Source: Anaerolineales bacterium
Lineage (GTDB): Bacteria; Chloroflexota; Anaerolineae; Anaerolineales; E44-bin32
Length of the DNA: 64,000 nucleotides
Direction of reading: 5' to 3'
Assembly (NCBI GenBank): GCA_016927115.1
Contig: JAFGNH010000028.1
Span: forward strand, 124,001 to 188,000
Shown: one piece after another, positions 36,371 to 45,032 of the stretch
Numbering within the stretch: position 1 is the first letter of the stretch
Layout of the letters: the number at the start of each line of letters is the position of its first letter
Translations under genes and position numbers: made by a program
Notes under the pieces: generated by a model
Seen by the model: only the letters and a program-made list of their open reading frames with translations
The model's database searches: none
What the model was told of the DNA's origin: nothing

Positions 36371-37047
36371 GGAGCTGGCTCCGATGCCGCATTGGGCGCA
36401 AATGTGTACGCATGCAATGGAATTGGATCTGGCACAAATGCGGTAATCCATGGCAATGCAAGAACCATGTTGTAGTCGTAAAAAATCTCTACGAGAACAA
36501 CACCGGTGTTGGGAGGGACTGTAGGCAGCCGGTCAACACGTCTCTCCACCTCCACCTGTGTCAGAGCGGAGGGGTCATTGCAATACATCCTCCAACCCAT
36601 TTCCCCGCCCTGCGTAGCGCCCAGGCAGTTCCCGGTTGTTCGGGTATCAGTGAGTGTATTGGGGAAGCGACTGATCACATTCTGGTCCCTCACCTGAAAA
36701 ACACTGACCACAAGATCATCCTCATTGGGATCCAGTGTAATTTGGCCGGCCTGACCGAGTGTATAAGTAGTCATGTTGGCAGCTCGAAGGTAGAAAACCT
36801 GATTGTAATCCGTCAACGATCCATCCGGCAGATGGATCGGGTCATCATCGGATGAAAACCGGGCAACTTCCCGTGCTGTATCCACCAGGTCAAGATAACT
36901 ATTGATCGCAAAACCGAACTCCACCAAGCCGGAGAGCATCATTAGCAGAAGCGGCAGCAGCAGTGCAAATTCGACCATGCTCTGCCCTGGCCTCTTCTCC
37001 GCTCGACGGAGCTTCAGGTTGAAGATTAATAAACGTAATCGCTCCAT
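36367..37047 (-). CDS. TadE-like pseudopilin (short form, paralogue)
   Basis: 226 residues. GQSMVEFALLLPLLLMMLSG forms the helix, followed by LDLVDTAREVARFSSDDDP. It heads a two-gene module with the TadG gene, joined by an ATGA overlap. The ATG at 37047 is preferred for GAGGGA just upstream; a GTG twelve bases earlier is possible. The module duplicates the 33793/32017 pair. Confidence 0.85.
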   Translation of the reverse strand: MERLRLLIFNLKLRRAEKRPGQSMVEFALLLPLLLMMLSGLVEFGFAINSYLDLVDTAREVARFSSDDDPIHLPDGSLTDYNQVFYLRAANMTTYTLGQAGQITLDPNEDDLVVSVFQVRDQNVISRFPNTLTDTRTTGNCLGATQGGEMGWRMYCNDPSALTQVEVERRVDRLPTVPPNTGVVLVEIFYDYNMVLALPWITAFVPDPIPLHAYTFAPNAASEPAP

Positions 37048-37254
37048 AGAGTCCCTCACTCATCGTTCGCCCCCCGACGCACATAGTTCATCCCCCGTAC
37101 GGATTCATTTTTATAACAGAGCTATATGTCTCTGCATACTTTAGTATAGAACAGCCGCTTGATTTTTCTAGGTGAATACTGCGTTAACCAGTAGTTTAAC
37201 GCCGGCTGGATACCGTTTTGTAACCAAATATTAACCTTTGCAGACTTCGAATGA

Positions 37255-38082
37255 TCAGAATCCAGGAAAGATCCAGCGCAGATATACAAACAACGCCCCC
37301 AGGATTAGAAAAGGGCCATAAGGAATTGGCATAAAAGCATTGTATCGACGCCGCAGCATCATTAGCACGAGATAGCCCAGACTGAATATACCTGCTGCCA
37401 TAATGCCGAAGAAAATGGCGACCACCACGCCAGGAAAACCAACTATCAATCCGATAACACCCGACAGGGTGACATCTCCGAATCCAAAGGCTACTTCCTC
37501 AACTTCAGCTCCCTGCTTCTTTGCCATCGCTCTTGAAAAGACAATTCCCAACAGATACAGCAGGTACACACTGCCGAAACCAGCCATGCCACCCAGCAGC
37601 GTTGACAGCACACCCCGGTCAGGATCAATCCAACCCAACAATCCCATCACAGCCATCAATATGGCAGAAGGCCCTGTAACCATGTGCAGGATCAACCGGT
37701 GCTCCAGGTCAATAACAGTAATAAGAAGAAAAATGGAAAAAATGAGATATGCACTCAGAAAGGTAAAAACATCCGGACTGAAAAGAAAAGCAGCCGCAGC
37801 TGCCGCTCCACTGACCAGCTCAACAATGATCGGCCGAAGTCCGCGCCCTGCGCCGCAGTAGGAACATTCCGTACGTTTGAACAGCACAGAAGGGATTCCA
37901 AACCACTCCAGAACCGGGCGTGGTGCAGTGCAGGCCGGGCAATATGGGTGAACTATGGAGCGGTCCACAGGTAAATGATCAGCCAGAATATTGATCACGC
38001 CGCCAACCAGAATTCCGCATATCAAGAATACAATAATCATGTACGCATTATACATGGCTCCGGAAAAAAGACATAGGTGCAT
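37255..38082 (-). CDS. Type IV prepilin peptidase (A24 family)
   Basis: This membrane aspartic protease cleaves prepilin leaders. 275 residues. The N-terminal cytoplasmic loop carries two cysteine pairs (CPAC near residue 45 and CSYC near 72) as in the PilD type with a methyltransferase-like region. The catalytic aspartates are visible in TVIDLEHRLI and in FGFGDVTLSGVIGL. About seven helices follow. AGGAGA lies just before ATG 38082. It lies at the head of the pilin locus and probably processes the TadE and TadG proteins, by analogy with TadV, although it is longer than TadV. Confidence 0.93.
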   Translation of the reverse strand: MHLCLFSGAMYNAYMIIVFLICGILVGGVINILADHLPVDRSIVHPYCPACTAPRPVLEWFGIPSVLFKRTECSYCGAGRGLRPIIVELVSGAAAAAAFLFSPDVFTFLSAYLIFSIFLLITVIDLEHRLILHMVTGPSAILMAVMGLLGWIDPDRGVLSTLLGGMAGFGSVYLLYLLGIVFSRAMAKKQGAEVEEVAFGFGDVTLSGVIGLIVGFPGVVVAIFFGIMAAGIFSLGYLVLMMLRRRYNAFMPIPYGPFLILGALFVYLRWIFPGF

Positions 38083-38300
38083 ATAATTCTCCTGGTCATG
38101 CTTCCATAGAATGTGGCGTTTTCAGCGACTCGGTTTCAATCCTTCCAAAACTGAAAGGATTCCATGCTTCCCCCGGTACTTGATCTCAACAGATCGGGAA
38201 CAGGATATTACTGATTCAATTCTGCAAAGCGCACTGGTTGCAGATTCTCCTCTCAGTCCCCGATCTCGACAGACGACTGTTCGAATGCTAGAATGCGGGC

Positions 38301-39116
38301 ATGGACCTGGACCGGCCGCTCCCCAACAGGGATCAACTGAGCAGTATGACAGCGCTTGTGCTGATCACACTCAGCCTTGTGCGTCTTGTTGTACTACCGG
38401 AGTTCTCTTTCAGCTTTGCCACAATGGGGCTGCTGATTGAATTCAAACTCAATACACGGCTGATATTTCTATTCCTTGCTGCAGCGTTGACAACAGCGGG
38501 AACCGATTGGCTTGTCCGTTCCCATCCAGGCTTCCAATCTGGAAGCCAATCCTTCCAGCACTGGATTATCCCCATGCTGGCTGCCTATGCCGGAGGAGCG
38601 CTCGTTACCCAACTGCCGGCAGGGTCGGCCATGTGGATTGGCCTTGGTTTGATCGTAATTCTGCTTATCAGTGTTCTGATTACGGAATTCATCGTTGTTT
38701 CCCCTCAGGATGAAAGATACCCATCTGCCACAGTCAGCATTTTCGCGCTGGCGTTCCTTCTCCTCACCGGGGGATTCTTCGTTCTGCGCTCAGCCGGTAT
38801 CCGGATACTTTTCAGCTTTCCTATTATCCTCATCATGACTACAGCTGTTGCCTGGCGGCTGCTCCTGCTGCGTTCCCCTGAACCTTCCATCCTTCCCCAT
38901 GCGGTTAGTATCGGTCTGATCCTGGCAGAAATACACGCCGGCCTGCACTATTTCCCTGTCCCTCCCCTGCAGGAATCACTGCTTTTATTTATTCTTTCCT
39001 ATGCTGGAATTGGTCTGATGAGCCTTCACCTGGAAGACAGAATCAGCCGCCGCTCACTCACAGAGTATGGCCTGATCAGCCTGGTTGCGCTGCTGATGGT
39101 TGTTGTATTCCTCTAG
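38301..39116 (+). CDS. Unknown polytopic membrane protein
   Basis: 271 residues with about eight hydrophobic helices and short loops. I do not recognise a motif. It resembles uncharacterised Chloroflexota membrane proteins, possibly the DUF5656 group, but that is from memory and unverified. The start is uncertain, since no ribosome site is seen before ATG 38301 and a second ATG occurs 15 codons on. It is divergent from the prepilin peptidase and convergent with a ferredoxin gene. Confidence 0.7.
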   Translation: MDLDRPLPNRDQLSSMTALVLITLSLVRLVVLPEFSFSFATMGLLIEFKLNTRLIFLFLAAALTTAGTDWLVRSHPGFQSGSQSFQHWIIPMLAAYAGGALVTQLPAGSAMWIGLGLIVILLISVLITEFIVVSPQDERYPSATVSIFALAFLLLTGGFFVLRSAGIRILFSFPIILIMTTAVAWRLLLLRSPEPSILPHAVSIGLILAEIHAGLHYFPVPPLQESLLLFILSYAGIGLMSLHLEDRISRRSLTEYGLISLVALLMVVVFL

Positions 39117-39218
39117 ATCCTGATCCGGATTTTCCTTTCTATAAAGTCAAAACCTTCGGCATAGCGGGTGGTTTTCTGTTTTGCGCTTCTGCCTCCAATC
39201 CTCCAGAACTTTAAACGG

Positions 39219-39244
39219 ACAGGCTGCCCTGGCAGGCAGCCTGT
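39219..39244. terminator. Hairpin between convergent genes
   Basis: A perfect 10-bp stem (ACAGGCTGCC with GGCAGCCTGT) and a 6-nt loop lie between the membrane protein gene and the ferredoxin gene. Short T-runs flank both sides, so it may serve both. Confidence 0.6.
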
Positions 39245-39282
39245 AATCGGTCTCGTTTATAAAATGGCCAGACACCTTTCAC

Positions 39283-39687
39283 TCAGGCGTCGTAGCCGGG
39301 TCCGTTCGAGAAGAAATCAATGTTTGCCTGAACATCCTCGCTGAGGTCCAGTTCTTCACCAGCCTCAAGCTTTCGGGTGTGCTCCAGGTGCACTGCTTCA
39401 CCATCATGATTAGTGCCATCGTAAACTTGATCATAGCCGGGTGTTCCGGCCGGCATGCTGGTAATTTCACCGCCTTTTGCGACATAATTCGAGGGAACCT
39501 CACCCTCTTCATAGATCGCTTCATGCGGGCATTCGGGGATACAGGCACCACAATCAATACAGCTTTCCGCATCAATATAATACCACGGCCATTGTTCGAC
39601 AGGTTTCCCTGCTATGATAGCTTCAACAGGACATACCTCAGCACAACTGCCATTACGCAAACAGAGACGGGTAATAATACTGGACAT
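39283..39687 (-). CDS. Ferredoxin with two Fe-S motifs and a conserved C-terminal extension (copy 1)
   Basis: 134 residues. The N-terminal 60 residues form a dicluster ferredoxin: CLRNGSCAEVCPVEAI, then CIDCGACIPECPHEAI. The first motif lacks the usual middle cysteine, as in 7Fe ferredoxins where one cluster may be 3Fe-4S. The last 70 residues form an acidic extension (KGGEITSMPAGTPGYDQVYD, ending in FFSNGPGYDA) not seen in ordinary ferredoxins. AGGAGG precedes the ATG. It carries electrons in the cytoplasm; the partner is not shown by the context. A paralogue lies 188 bp upstream. Confidence 0.88.
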   Translation of the reverse strand: MSSIITRLCLRNGSCAEVCPVEAIIAGKPVEQWPWYYIDAESCIDCGACIPECPHEAIYEEGEVPSNYVAKGGEITSMPAGTPGYDQVYDGTNHDGEAVHLEHTRKLEAGEELDLSEDVQANIDFFSNGPGYDA

Positions 39688-39722
39688 CTGAAAGATTTCC
39701 TCCTATGTTAAATATGTTAAAG

Positions 39723-39738
39723 GAAAGCGTTCGCTTTC
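39723..39738. repeat. Short palindrome upstream of ferredoxin copy 1
   Basis: GAAAGCG-TT-CGCTTTC is a perfect 7-bp inverted repeat 36 bp before the ferredoxin start. It could be an operator or hairpin. Confidence 0.4.
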
Positions 39739-39875
39739 ATAAATTCTAAGCTTGACTATAACACTCTTAATTGATAGAGGGAGTATCATCCCTCGATCAG
39801 AGAGTCTATTCAAGCATGGAACCACGCCCTTGGCAGGGTGACTATCTTACCAATCAAGTAGTGCGATTTTTGTTC

Positions 39876-40289
39876 TCAGCCTTCCAGCACACTGTAACCA
39901 GGACCAGATTCAAAGAACGCTGTGTTCTGATCCACATCAGCGGTGAGATCGACAACCTCACCAGCTTCAAGCGTACGCGTGGAAGCCAGTACCACAGCCT
40001 CGCCAACGGCATTTTCACCTTCATAGGTCTGGTCATAGCCAGGTGTTCCTTTTGGCATGCTGACAATTTCCCCACCCTTTGCTTCATAAGCATCAGGAAC
40101 ATCTTCTTCAGGGAAAATGGCATTGAAGGGACACTCAGCTTCGCAAGCTCCACAGTCAATGCAGGTATCTGCATCGATATAATACCAGGGCCATTGATCC
40201 ACAGGTTCCCCCGGGACAATACAATCTACAGGACACACATCCACACACCCTGAATCTCTCAGGCACAAACGGGTTATCCGGTGAGGCAT
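39876..40289 (-). CDS. Ferredoxin with two Fe-S motifs and a conserved C-terminal extension (copy 2)
   Basis: 137 residues and close to copy 1 in sequence and layout: CLRDSGCVDVCPVDCI, CIDCGACEAECPFNAI, then the extension KGGEIVSMPKGTPGYDQTYE and an end in FFESGPGYSVLEG. AAGGAG precedes the ATG. The two genes look like an old tandem duplication, since the extension is shared but the loops differ. Separate regulation or different partners are possible, because 188 bp lie between them. Confidence 0.88.
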   Translation of the reverse strand: MPHRITRLCLRDSGCVDVCPVDCIVPGEPVDQWPWYYIDADTCIDCGACEAECPFNAIFPEEDVPDAYEAKGGEIVSMPKGTPGYDQTYEGENAVGEAVVLASTRTLEAGEVVDLTADVDQNTAFFESGPGYSVLEG

Positions 40290-40701
40290 AGTACGCTCCT
40301 TTTACTCTTTTCCATCTTATTTATTGGTTTTATAGGGTAAGCTCGCCCCTGTCAGTCAGGACGTTGGCTTTCTCCCGGATCTCCCGCTTTATCAAAAACC
40401 AATACGGGAGAAGTTCAATCTTCAGGCTAATTCGTTATAAAGGTATCATACTTTGAACCACGAGCAAAATGCAATCTCAAAAACCTGATAAACATCCTGA
40501 TTATGGTCTGTCATGTGTCGCTCAGATTCGGTAAATTGTGCATACTGGGGAAAAACTGAACTTCCTCTGCCTGAACCAGGTTGAAAAAAGAGTGAGTGAT
40601 TGACCGCGTTTTAAAAATCAAGTACCATCCTTCCATGTCCAGATTTGGCAGAAAATTATCAGAATTCCATCAGCTACCTGAGCCCCGGTGAGGATTATAC
40701 A
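40290..40701. other. Divergent intergenic region, ferredoxin to transporter
   Basis: About 410 bases without a gene. The plus-strand promoter for the transporter is listed at 40600-40628. On the minus strand I find a possible -10, TATAAC near 40433-40438, but no matching -35. Nothing else is clear. Confidence 0.5.
40600..40628 (+). promoter_or_regulatory. Promoter for the EamA transporter gene
   Basis: TTGACC and TACCAT are separated by 17 bp. Transcription would begin near 40635, which leaves room for a leader before the TTG start at 40702 but little before an earlier TTG at 40645. Confidence 0.5.
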
Positions 40702-41646
40702 TTGTCAAAAAAAACAAAAGGGTTCCATCCTTATGCAGCGGTAACGATTGGCATCATCGGAGCCTCATCTTCCTCAATACTGATTCGCTTTGCGCAGGAG
40801 AATGCACCATCTCTTGTCATTGCTGCGTACAGGATGTTGATCTCATCAGCAATCCTGTGGTTATACATTTTACTAACACGAGATTCCACCGTGCGTTCAA
40901 CTGACAGACATTCGATCCGGATGGGCATCCTTTCAGGGTTCTTCCTGTCTGTCCATTTTGCCACCTGGATCACATCGCTGGAGTACACCACCATTACCAG
41001 CTCCGTTGTTCTGGTAACCACATCCCCTCTTTTCGTCGCTGCTCTATCCCCCATCTTGTTAAAAGAAAAAATCCGCAGTTGGACAATTCTGGGGCTTTTC
41101 TTTGCTTTTTCGGGTGCTGCGCTGATTGCAGCCGCCGATAGCCGAGTATCTCTGGCCACTCTGCAATCCCTGAACCCGGCTAATCTTACACGAAGAGCTG
41201 TAACGGGTGATTTTCTTGCCCTTGCGGGGGCTGCGGCGGGCGCAGGGTACATTCTTATAGGTCGGGATCTCAGAAAGCGTATCTCGCTGCTGCCATACAT
41301 AACCATCAGCTACAGTTCAGCAGCTGTAATCCTGCTGGGCATGGCACTGCTTTTCCACCAGCCCATTATGGCTTACCCACCTGAGACGTTTCTCTGGTTC
41401 CTGCTCCTGGCGCTGATCCCTCAGCTTATCGCACACTCCTCAATGAATTGGGCGCTGCGTTTTCTGCCAGCTGCATTCGTTTCCATCAGCCTGCTGGGAG
41501 AGCCGATCGGCACATCTATCCTTGCATATATCATATTCCAGGAACTGCCAGCCAGGCTGACTCTTGTCGGCGCAAGCCTGATTTTTCTCGGCATTGTATT
41601 TGCTTCCCGATCAACCTCAGGTGCCGGTCAGAAAGTATCTTCCTGA
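40702..41646 (+). CDS. EamA/DMT-family transporter
   Basis: 314 residues with ten predicted helices in two EamA repeats, the usual plan of drug/metabolite exporters. The first repeat includes SSSILIRFAQENAPSLVIAA, the second ALIPQLIAHSSMNWALRFLP. The substrate cannot be told from sequence. I place the start at TTG 40702 because GGTGAGG lies eight bases before it; an upstream TTG at 40645 would add 19 polar residues and lacks a ribosome site. The gene stands alone with its own promoter. Confidence 0.88.
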   Translation: MSKKTKGFHPYAAVTIGIIGASSSSILIRFAQENAPSLVIAAYRMLISSAILWLYILLTRDSTVRSTDRHSIRMGILSGFFLSVHFATWITSLEYTTITSSVVLVTTSPLFVAALSPILLKEKIRSWTILGLFFAFSGAALIAAADSRVSLATLQSLNPANLTRRAVTGDFLALAGAAAGAGYILIGRDLRKRISLLPYITISYSSAAVILLGMALLFHQPIMAYPPETFLWFLLLALIPQLIAHSSMNWALRFLPAAFVSISLLGEPIGTSILAYIIFQELPARLTLVGASLIFLGIVFASRSTSGAGQKVSS

Positions 41647-41693
41647 TCTTCTCCGGGGTTGCATAACGCAACAGGAACCACAACACTCGCCTC

Positions 41694-41719
41694 CGGTTTT
41701 AACACACATCTTAAAACCG
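41694..41719 (+). terminator. Hairpin after the EamA gene
   Basis: A perfect 9-bp stem (CGGTTTTAA with TTAAAACCG) encloses an 8-nt loop, 48 bp past the stop. No clear T-run follows on the plus strand, so function as a terminator is uncertain. Confidence 0.45.
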
Positions 41720-41799
41720 ATCACTTCTGTTGGTAACCTTGTTACTCCTGTTTTTTCGTAATTTAAAACAACCACTCATGTTTTATCTAAAAAACGCAG

Positions 41800-41805
41800 T
41801 ATAAT
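41800..41805 (+). promoter_or_regulatory. Possible -10 for the zinc-ribbon gene
   Basis: A perfect TATAAT lies 84 bp before the small gene at 41890. No good -35 lies at the proper distance. Confidence 0.35.
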
Positions 41806-41889
41806 CCAGATGTCATTTCGGACCGATATTCACTCCCACGAAAAACGTAGCTATTACCTTACCGGAGTGAGTCAAGAAGGAGAATTTCC

Positions 41890-42078
41890 ATGCAGATACG
41901 CTGTTATCGCTGCGGATGGAGCATTCAGATCAAGAAAGAAGAAGCTGAGTTTGCTCTTGAAGCATTAAAAGAGAGCGGCGGCAATCATTACAATGTCCGC
42001 TGCAGCAAATGCCGAAACACAAACCGGGTGTCACTTGAACAGCTGGAACAAACTGTTCCCCCCAAACAGGCTGAATAA
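41890..42078 (+). CDS. Small four-cysteine zinc-ribbon-like protein
   Basis: 62 residues with two CxxC pairs, CYRCGW at residues 5-10 and CSKCRN near 38-43, spaced like a zinc ribbon. Between them is a helix-forming acidic stretch. The function is unknown; such small ribbons occur in RNA-, DNA- or protein-binding roles. A strong ribosome site (AAGGAG) and a tight terminator just after it support a real, separately expressed gene. Confidence 0.8.
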   Translation: MQIRCYRCGWSIQIKKEEAEFALEALKESGGNHYNVRCSKCRNTNRVSLEQLEQTVPPKQAE

Positions 42079-42118
42079 ATAACTGTTTTGTACAACCACT
42101 CATGAAAAGAATACAGGG

Positions 42119-42143
42119 AGCGCCAGTTTGCTGGCGCTTCTTA
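42119..42143 (+). terminator. Terminator after the zinc-ribbon gene
   Basis: AGCGCCAG and CTGGCGCT form an 8-bp stem with a TTTG tetraloop, followed by TCTTATG. Confidence 0.75.
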
Positions 42144-42310
42144 TGTATATTATCCCCAACTTTTTTCCGGAAGCTATTAACTATGCGCCGATCCCAGGGC
42201 ATACCTTCAATCATAAAAACCCGGCAAAACCGTGCAGGATTAACTTACGCAGGCTCGAATACCTGTATGGGTACTTGTTCTCTGGTTACATAATCCTCAG
42301 GCTGGCATGC

Positions 42311-42904
42311 CTATCGGTACAAGCATTGAGCTGCAATTTCCCCTGCAACCTCTGGCAGCAGGAGATGGTGGTACAGCCTGCCCTCCCGGACTCTGCGCCG
42401 AATATCTGAAGCGGATATTTGTACCATGGGAGCCTCTAGAAATCGAACCTTCTTCCTCAGTCCTGGAAGATCCTTTTCCAAAACCGCCAGGTCCACCTCC
42501 ACATCAGGTCTGGAAAGAACTGCCAGCATTTCTATTTCCTCAAGAAAAGCTGCTGACTCATACCAGAAAGGCAGATCCCGCAGGGAGTCTCCGCCAATCA
42601 GATATATAAAGGTTTCTCCCGGATATTGCTTCTTCAACCATCGGATGGTGCCAATTGCGTAATGTGGTGGAGGGCGATCGATATCAGCCATGGAAAGCTC
42701 AAAATCGACTTCACCAGCGATCGCTATTGTTACCATATTAATCCGGTCCTGCAGGGACGCCCCAACTCTATCCGGTTTATGCGGGGGGGACGCCGTAAGC
42801 ACCCAGAGCAGTTTTGTTAAACCGAAGGTTTCGAACGCTTCTACTGCCAGGATACGATGCCCCAGATGTGGCGGGTCAAAAGTGCCACCCAAAACACCTA
42901 TCAT
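42311..42904 (-). CDS. nadD: Nicotinate-nucleotide adenylyltransferase
   Basis: It makes deamido-NAD from nicotinate mononucleotide and ATP. 197 residues. The nucleotidyltransferase signature GGTFDPPHLGH is at the N-terminus and ISASDIRRRVREG near residue 170. ATG 42904 overlaps the obg stop as ATGA, so translation is coupled; a GTG nine bases earlier is the alternative. The obg-nadD order is common in bacteria, often with rsfS next, but rsfS is elsewhere here. Confidence 0.96.
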   Translation of the reverse strand: MIGVLGGTFDPPHLGHRILAVEAFETFGLTKLLWVLTASPPHKPDRVGASLQDRINMVTIAIAGEVDFELSMADIDRPPPHYAIGTIRWLKKQYPGETFIYLIGGDSLRDLPFWYESAAFLEEIEMLAVLSRPDVEVDLAVLEKDLPGLRKKVRFLEAPMVQISASDIRRRVREGRLYHHLLLPEVAGEIAAQCLYR

Positions 42905-44163
42905 GCCATCCACTCGAATTCATACTCGCCGATGCGTACGAAATCACCAGTTTTGGCTCCGGCATCTGCGAGTGCTTTTTCAATCCCAATTTCCCGGAGC
43001 ATCCGCTGGAAGCGGCGCACAGCCTCTTCATATTCCCAGTAAGTCATGGCAGCAGCGCGCTCGACCGCTTCCCCCTCTACCCGCCAGACACCGTCCATAT
43101 CGCGGCCAACCGTGAAGAATTCCGGATCCGCTTCAGGACGGTAGATGGGTATTTCTTCCACCTGCTCTTCGACAGACTGCATCTGCAGAAACCGGTGTGC
43201 TTCCCACAAAACCGGGCGCAGATTCTTGTGGGCCAATGCGGAAACTGAAAACACTTTCTGGCCTTTAGCTTTAAAGGCCTGCTCCAGTTGTGGCAACCGG
43301 TCAGCAACTTCTGGTTGATCAATCTTGTTCAGGACAACAACCTGTGGTTTGGTGCCAAGTGTGGGATCGAACAGAGCTAATTCAGAGAGGATCTGAGAAT
43401 AATCCAGCAGTGGTTCCTTAGCCCCTCCATCGATCATATGGATCAGAACCCTGGTGCGTTGGATATGACGTAAAAATTGAAATCCCAGCCCTTGACCCTC
43501 ATGAGCGCCTTCGATAAGCCCGGGAATATCAGCCAGAACCAGTTGAATATCATCATCCAGTTCGGCAACACCCAGATTAGGGGTGAGTGTGGTAAAAGGA
43601 TACCCTGCGATTTTTGGTCGGGCATTGGTTACAGCTGCCAGAAACGTGGATTTGCCTGCATTGGGCATGCCCACTATGCCGATGTCAGCCAACAGCTTCA
43701 ACTCCAGCCTCAGCTGACGTTCGACACCAGGCTCCCCCTTTTCCGCCATACGAGGTGCCTGATTGCGGGAAGATGCAAAACGGGCGTTACCCCGGCCACC
43801 GTGCCCTCCACGGGCAACCACAAATTCCTGCCCTTTTGATAGCATATCCACAATGAGTTCGCCGGTCTTATCATCATAAACCAGAGTACCCGGCGGAATC
43901 TTTATTTCCAGTGCCTCAGCGGATTTTCCAGTCTGATTCTTGCCGCCTCCATTCACGCCATTCTCTGCGCGAAAGATGCGCTGCTTTCGGAAGGAATAGA
44001 GCGTGTTCAGATGTGTGTTCACAACCAGAACAATATCACCGCCGGTACCACCATCACCACCATCCGGGCCACCGCGCGGCACATATTTTTCCTTTCGGAA
44101 ATGAACTACACCGTTCCCACCTTTCCCGGAAACGACCTGGATCACTGCTTCATCAACAAACAT
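42901..44163 (-). CDS. obgE: Obg/CgtA ribosome-associated GTPase
   Basis: It acts in assembly of the large ribosomal subunit and in stress control. 420 residues in three parts: the glycine-rich Obg fold (VPRGGPDGGDGGTGGDI), the GTPase domain with G1 GMPNAGKST near residue 166, G3 DIPGL and G4 NKID, and a C-terminal OCT domain (residues about 345-420). AAAGGACAG precedes the ATG. It is the first gene of obg-nadD. Confidence 0.97.
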   Translation of the reverse strand: MFVDEAVIQVVSGKGGNGVVHFRKEKYVPRGGPDGGDGGTGGDIVLVVNTHLNTLYSFRKQRIFRAENGVNGGGKNQTGKSAEALEIKIPPGTLVYDDKTGELIVDMLSKGQEFVVARGGHGGRGNARFASSRNQAPRMAEKGEPGVERQLRLELKLLADIGIVGMPNAGKSTFLAAVTNARPKIAGYPFTTLTPNLGVAELDDDIQLVLADIPGLIEGAHEGQGLGFQFLRHIQRTRVLIHMIDGGAKEPLLDYSQILSELALFDPTLGTKPQVVVLNKIDQPEVADRLPQLEQAFKAKGQKVFSVSALAHKNLRPVLWEAHRFLQMQSVEEQVEEIPIYRPEADPEFFTVGRDMDGVWRVEGEAVERAAAMTYWEYEEAVRRFQRMLREIGIEKALADAGAKTGDFVRIGEYEFEWMA

Positions 44164-44411
44164 GGATTAAACTGTCCTTTCGCAACCAGTCTGACTGTGA
44201 TTATATCACCCACCACCAGGCCACATTATCATGCCGGCATCCGTGATATCCATTGCCTTTCCACGTTCACTCAACCTCGTTGATCCAGTCGGGATGGAAA
44301 TAACCAGCATTCCCCACCGCTGATTGATGGTTTCTCTTGAGAGCCGGAATTGCATTTTTCCCATTTCAATGCTTTAAATGAAACGGTACCGCGCTTACAC
44401 CGGAGGACAGC

Positions 44412-45032
44412 ATGCCAGATACATCAATACCAGAAATTGTAATCGGACGACTCCCTATTTACCTGCGGACTCTCAGCCGTATGGCTGCTGCCGGCAAAGT
44501 CTATACATCCAGCCACGAATTGGGACAGCATCTGGGGATCTCCTCAGCACAGATCAGAAAGGATCTATCTCACTTCGGGGAATTCGGGAAACAGGGAACA
44601 GGGTATAACATTTCCTTTCTCACCGCCCAGCTGAAACGAATCCTGAAAGTGGACTCTGTCCAGGATGTCGCCCTTATCGGTGTCGGTGACCTTGGAAGGG
44701 CGATCGCCCATTATCAAGGCTTCCTCGATCGGGGTTTCCGTGTTACTGCCCTGTTTGACAACGATCCTGAGAAAATCGGAACAAAGATCGGCGGCCTTGT
44801 CATCCAGGATTATGAAAGGATGGAAACAGATATCCGTCAGCAAGAAATCCGTATAGCCATGCTGGCCGTCCCCTTTACAGAAGCACAAAACGCAACCGAT
44901 ATCCTGGTCAAGGCTGGTATCCAGGCCATCCTCAGCTATGCGCCCATCTCCATTAAAGTGCCTGCTCATGTCCATGTGGAATATATCGACCCGGTACTTC
45001 ATTTGCAGAAGATGACCTTTTTTCTTGAATAA
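44412..45032 (+). CDS. rex: Redox-sensing transcriptional repressor Rex
   Basis: Rex senses the NADH/NAD+ ratio and represses fermentation and respiration genes when NADH is low. 206 residues. The N-terminal winged helix contains SSAQIRKDLSHFGEFGKQG, and the Rossmann fold begins GVGDLGRAIAHYQGF. GGAGG precedes the ATG. Likely targets in the window are the hydrogenase and ATP synthase operons, but I found no clear Rex operator, so this is not shown. It is divergent from obg. Confidence 0.96.
   Translation: MPDTSIPEIVIGRLPIYLRTLSRMAAAGKVYTSSHELGQHLGISSAQIRKDLSHFGEFGKQGTGYNISFLTAQLKRILKVDSVQDVALIGVGDLGRAIAHYQGFLDRGFRVTALFDNDPEKIGTKIGGLVIQDYERMETDIRQQEIRIAMLAVPFTEAQNATDILVKAGIQAILSYAPISIKVPAHVHVEYIDPVLHLQKMTFFLE

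Noticed and set aside
37184-37236. Additional direct repeats (TAACC with an 11-bp period) upstream of the 36367-37047 TadE gene
   Set aside because: The core differs from the TGTAAGG boxes, and the sequence 13 bp on is GC-rich with no -10. It may be chance, so it was not listed as a fourth site.
38111-38440. A 109-codon plus-strand frame before the unknown membrane protein
   Set aside because: It overlaps the start of the better membrane-protein frame, has low hydrophobic order, and lacks a ribosome site.
44355-44385. Possible Rex operator upstream of rex
   Set aside because: CATTTCA and TAAATGAAA form only a loose inverted repeat and do not fit the usual TTGTG-type Rex site.
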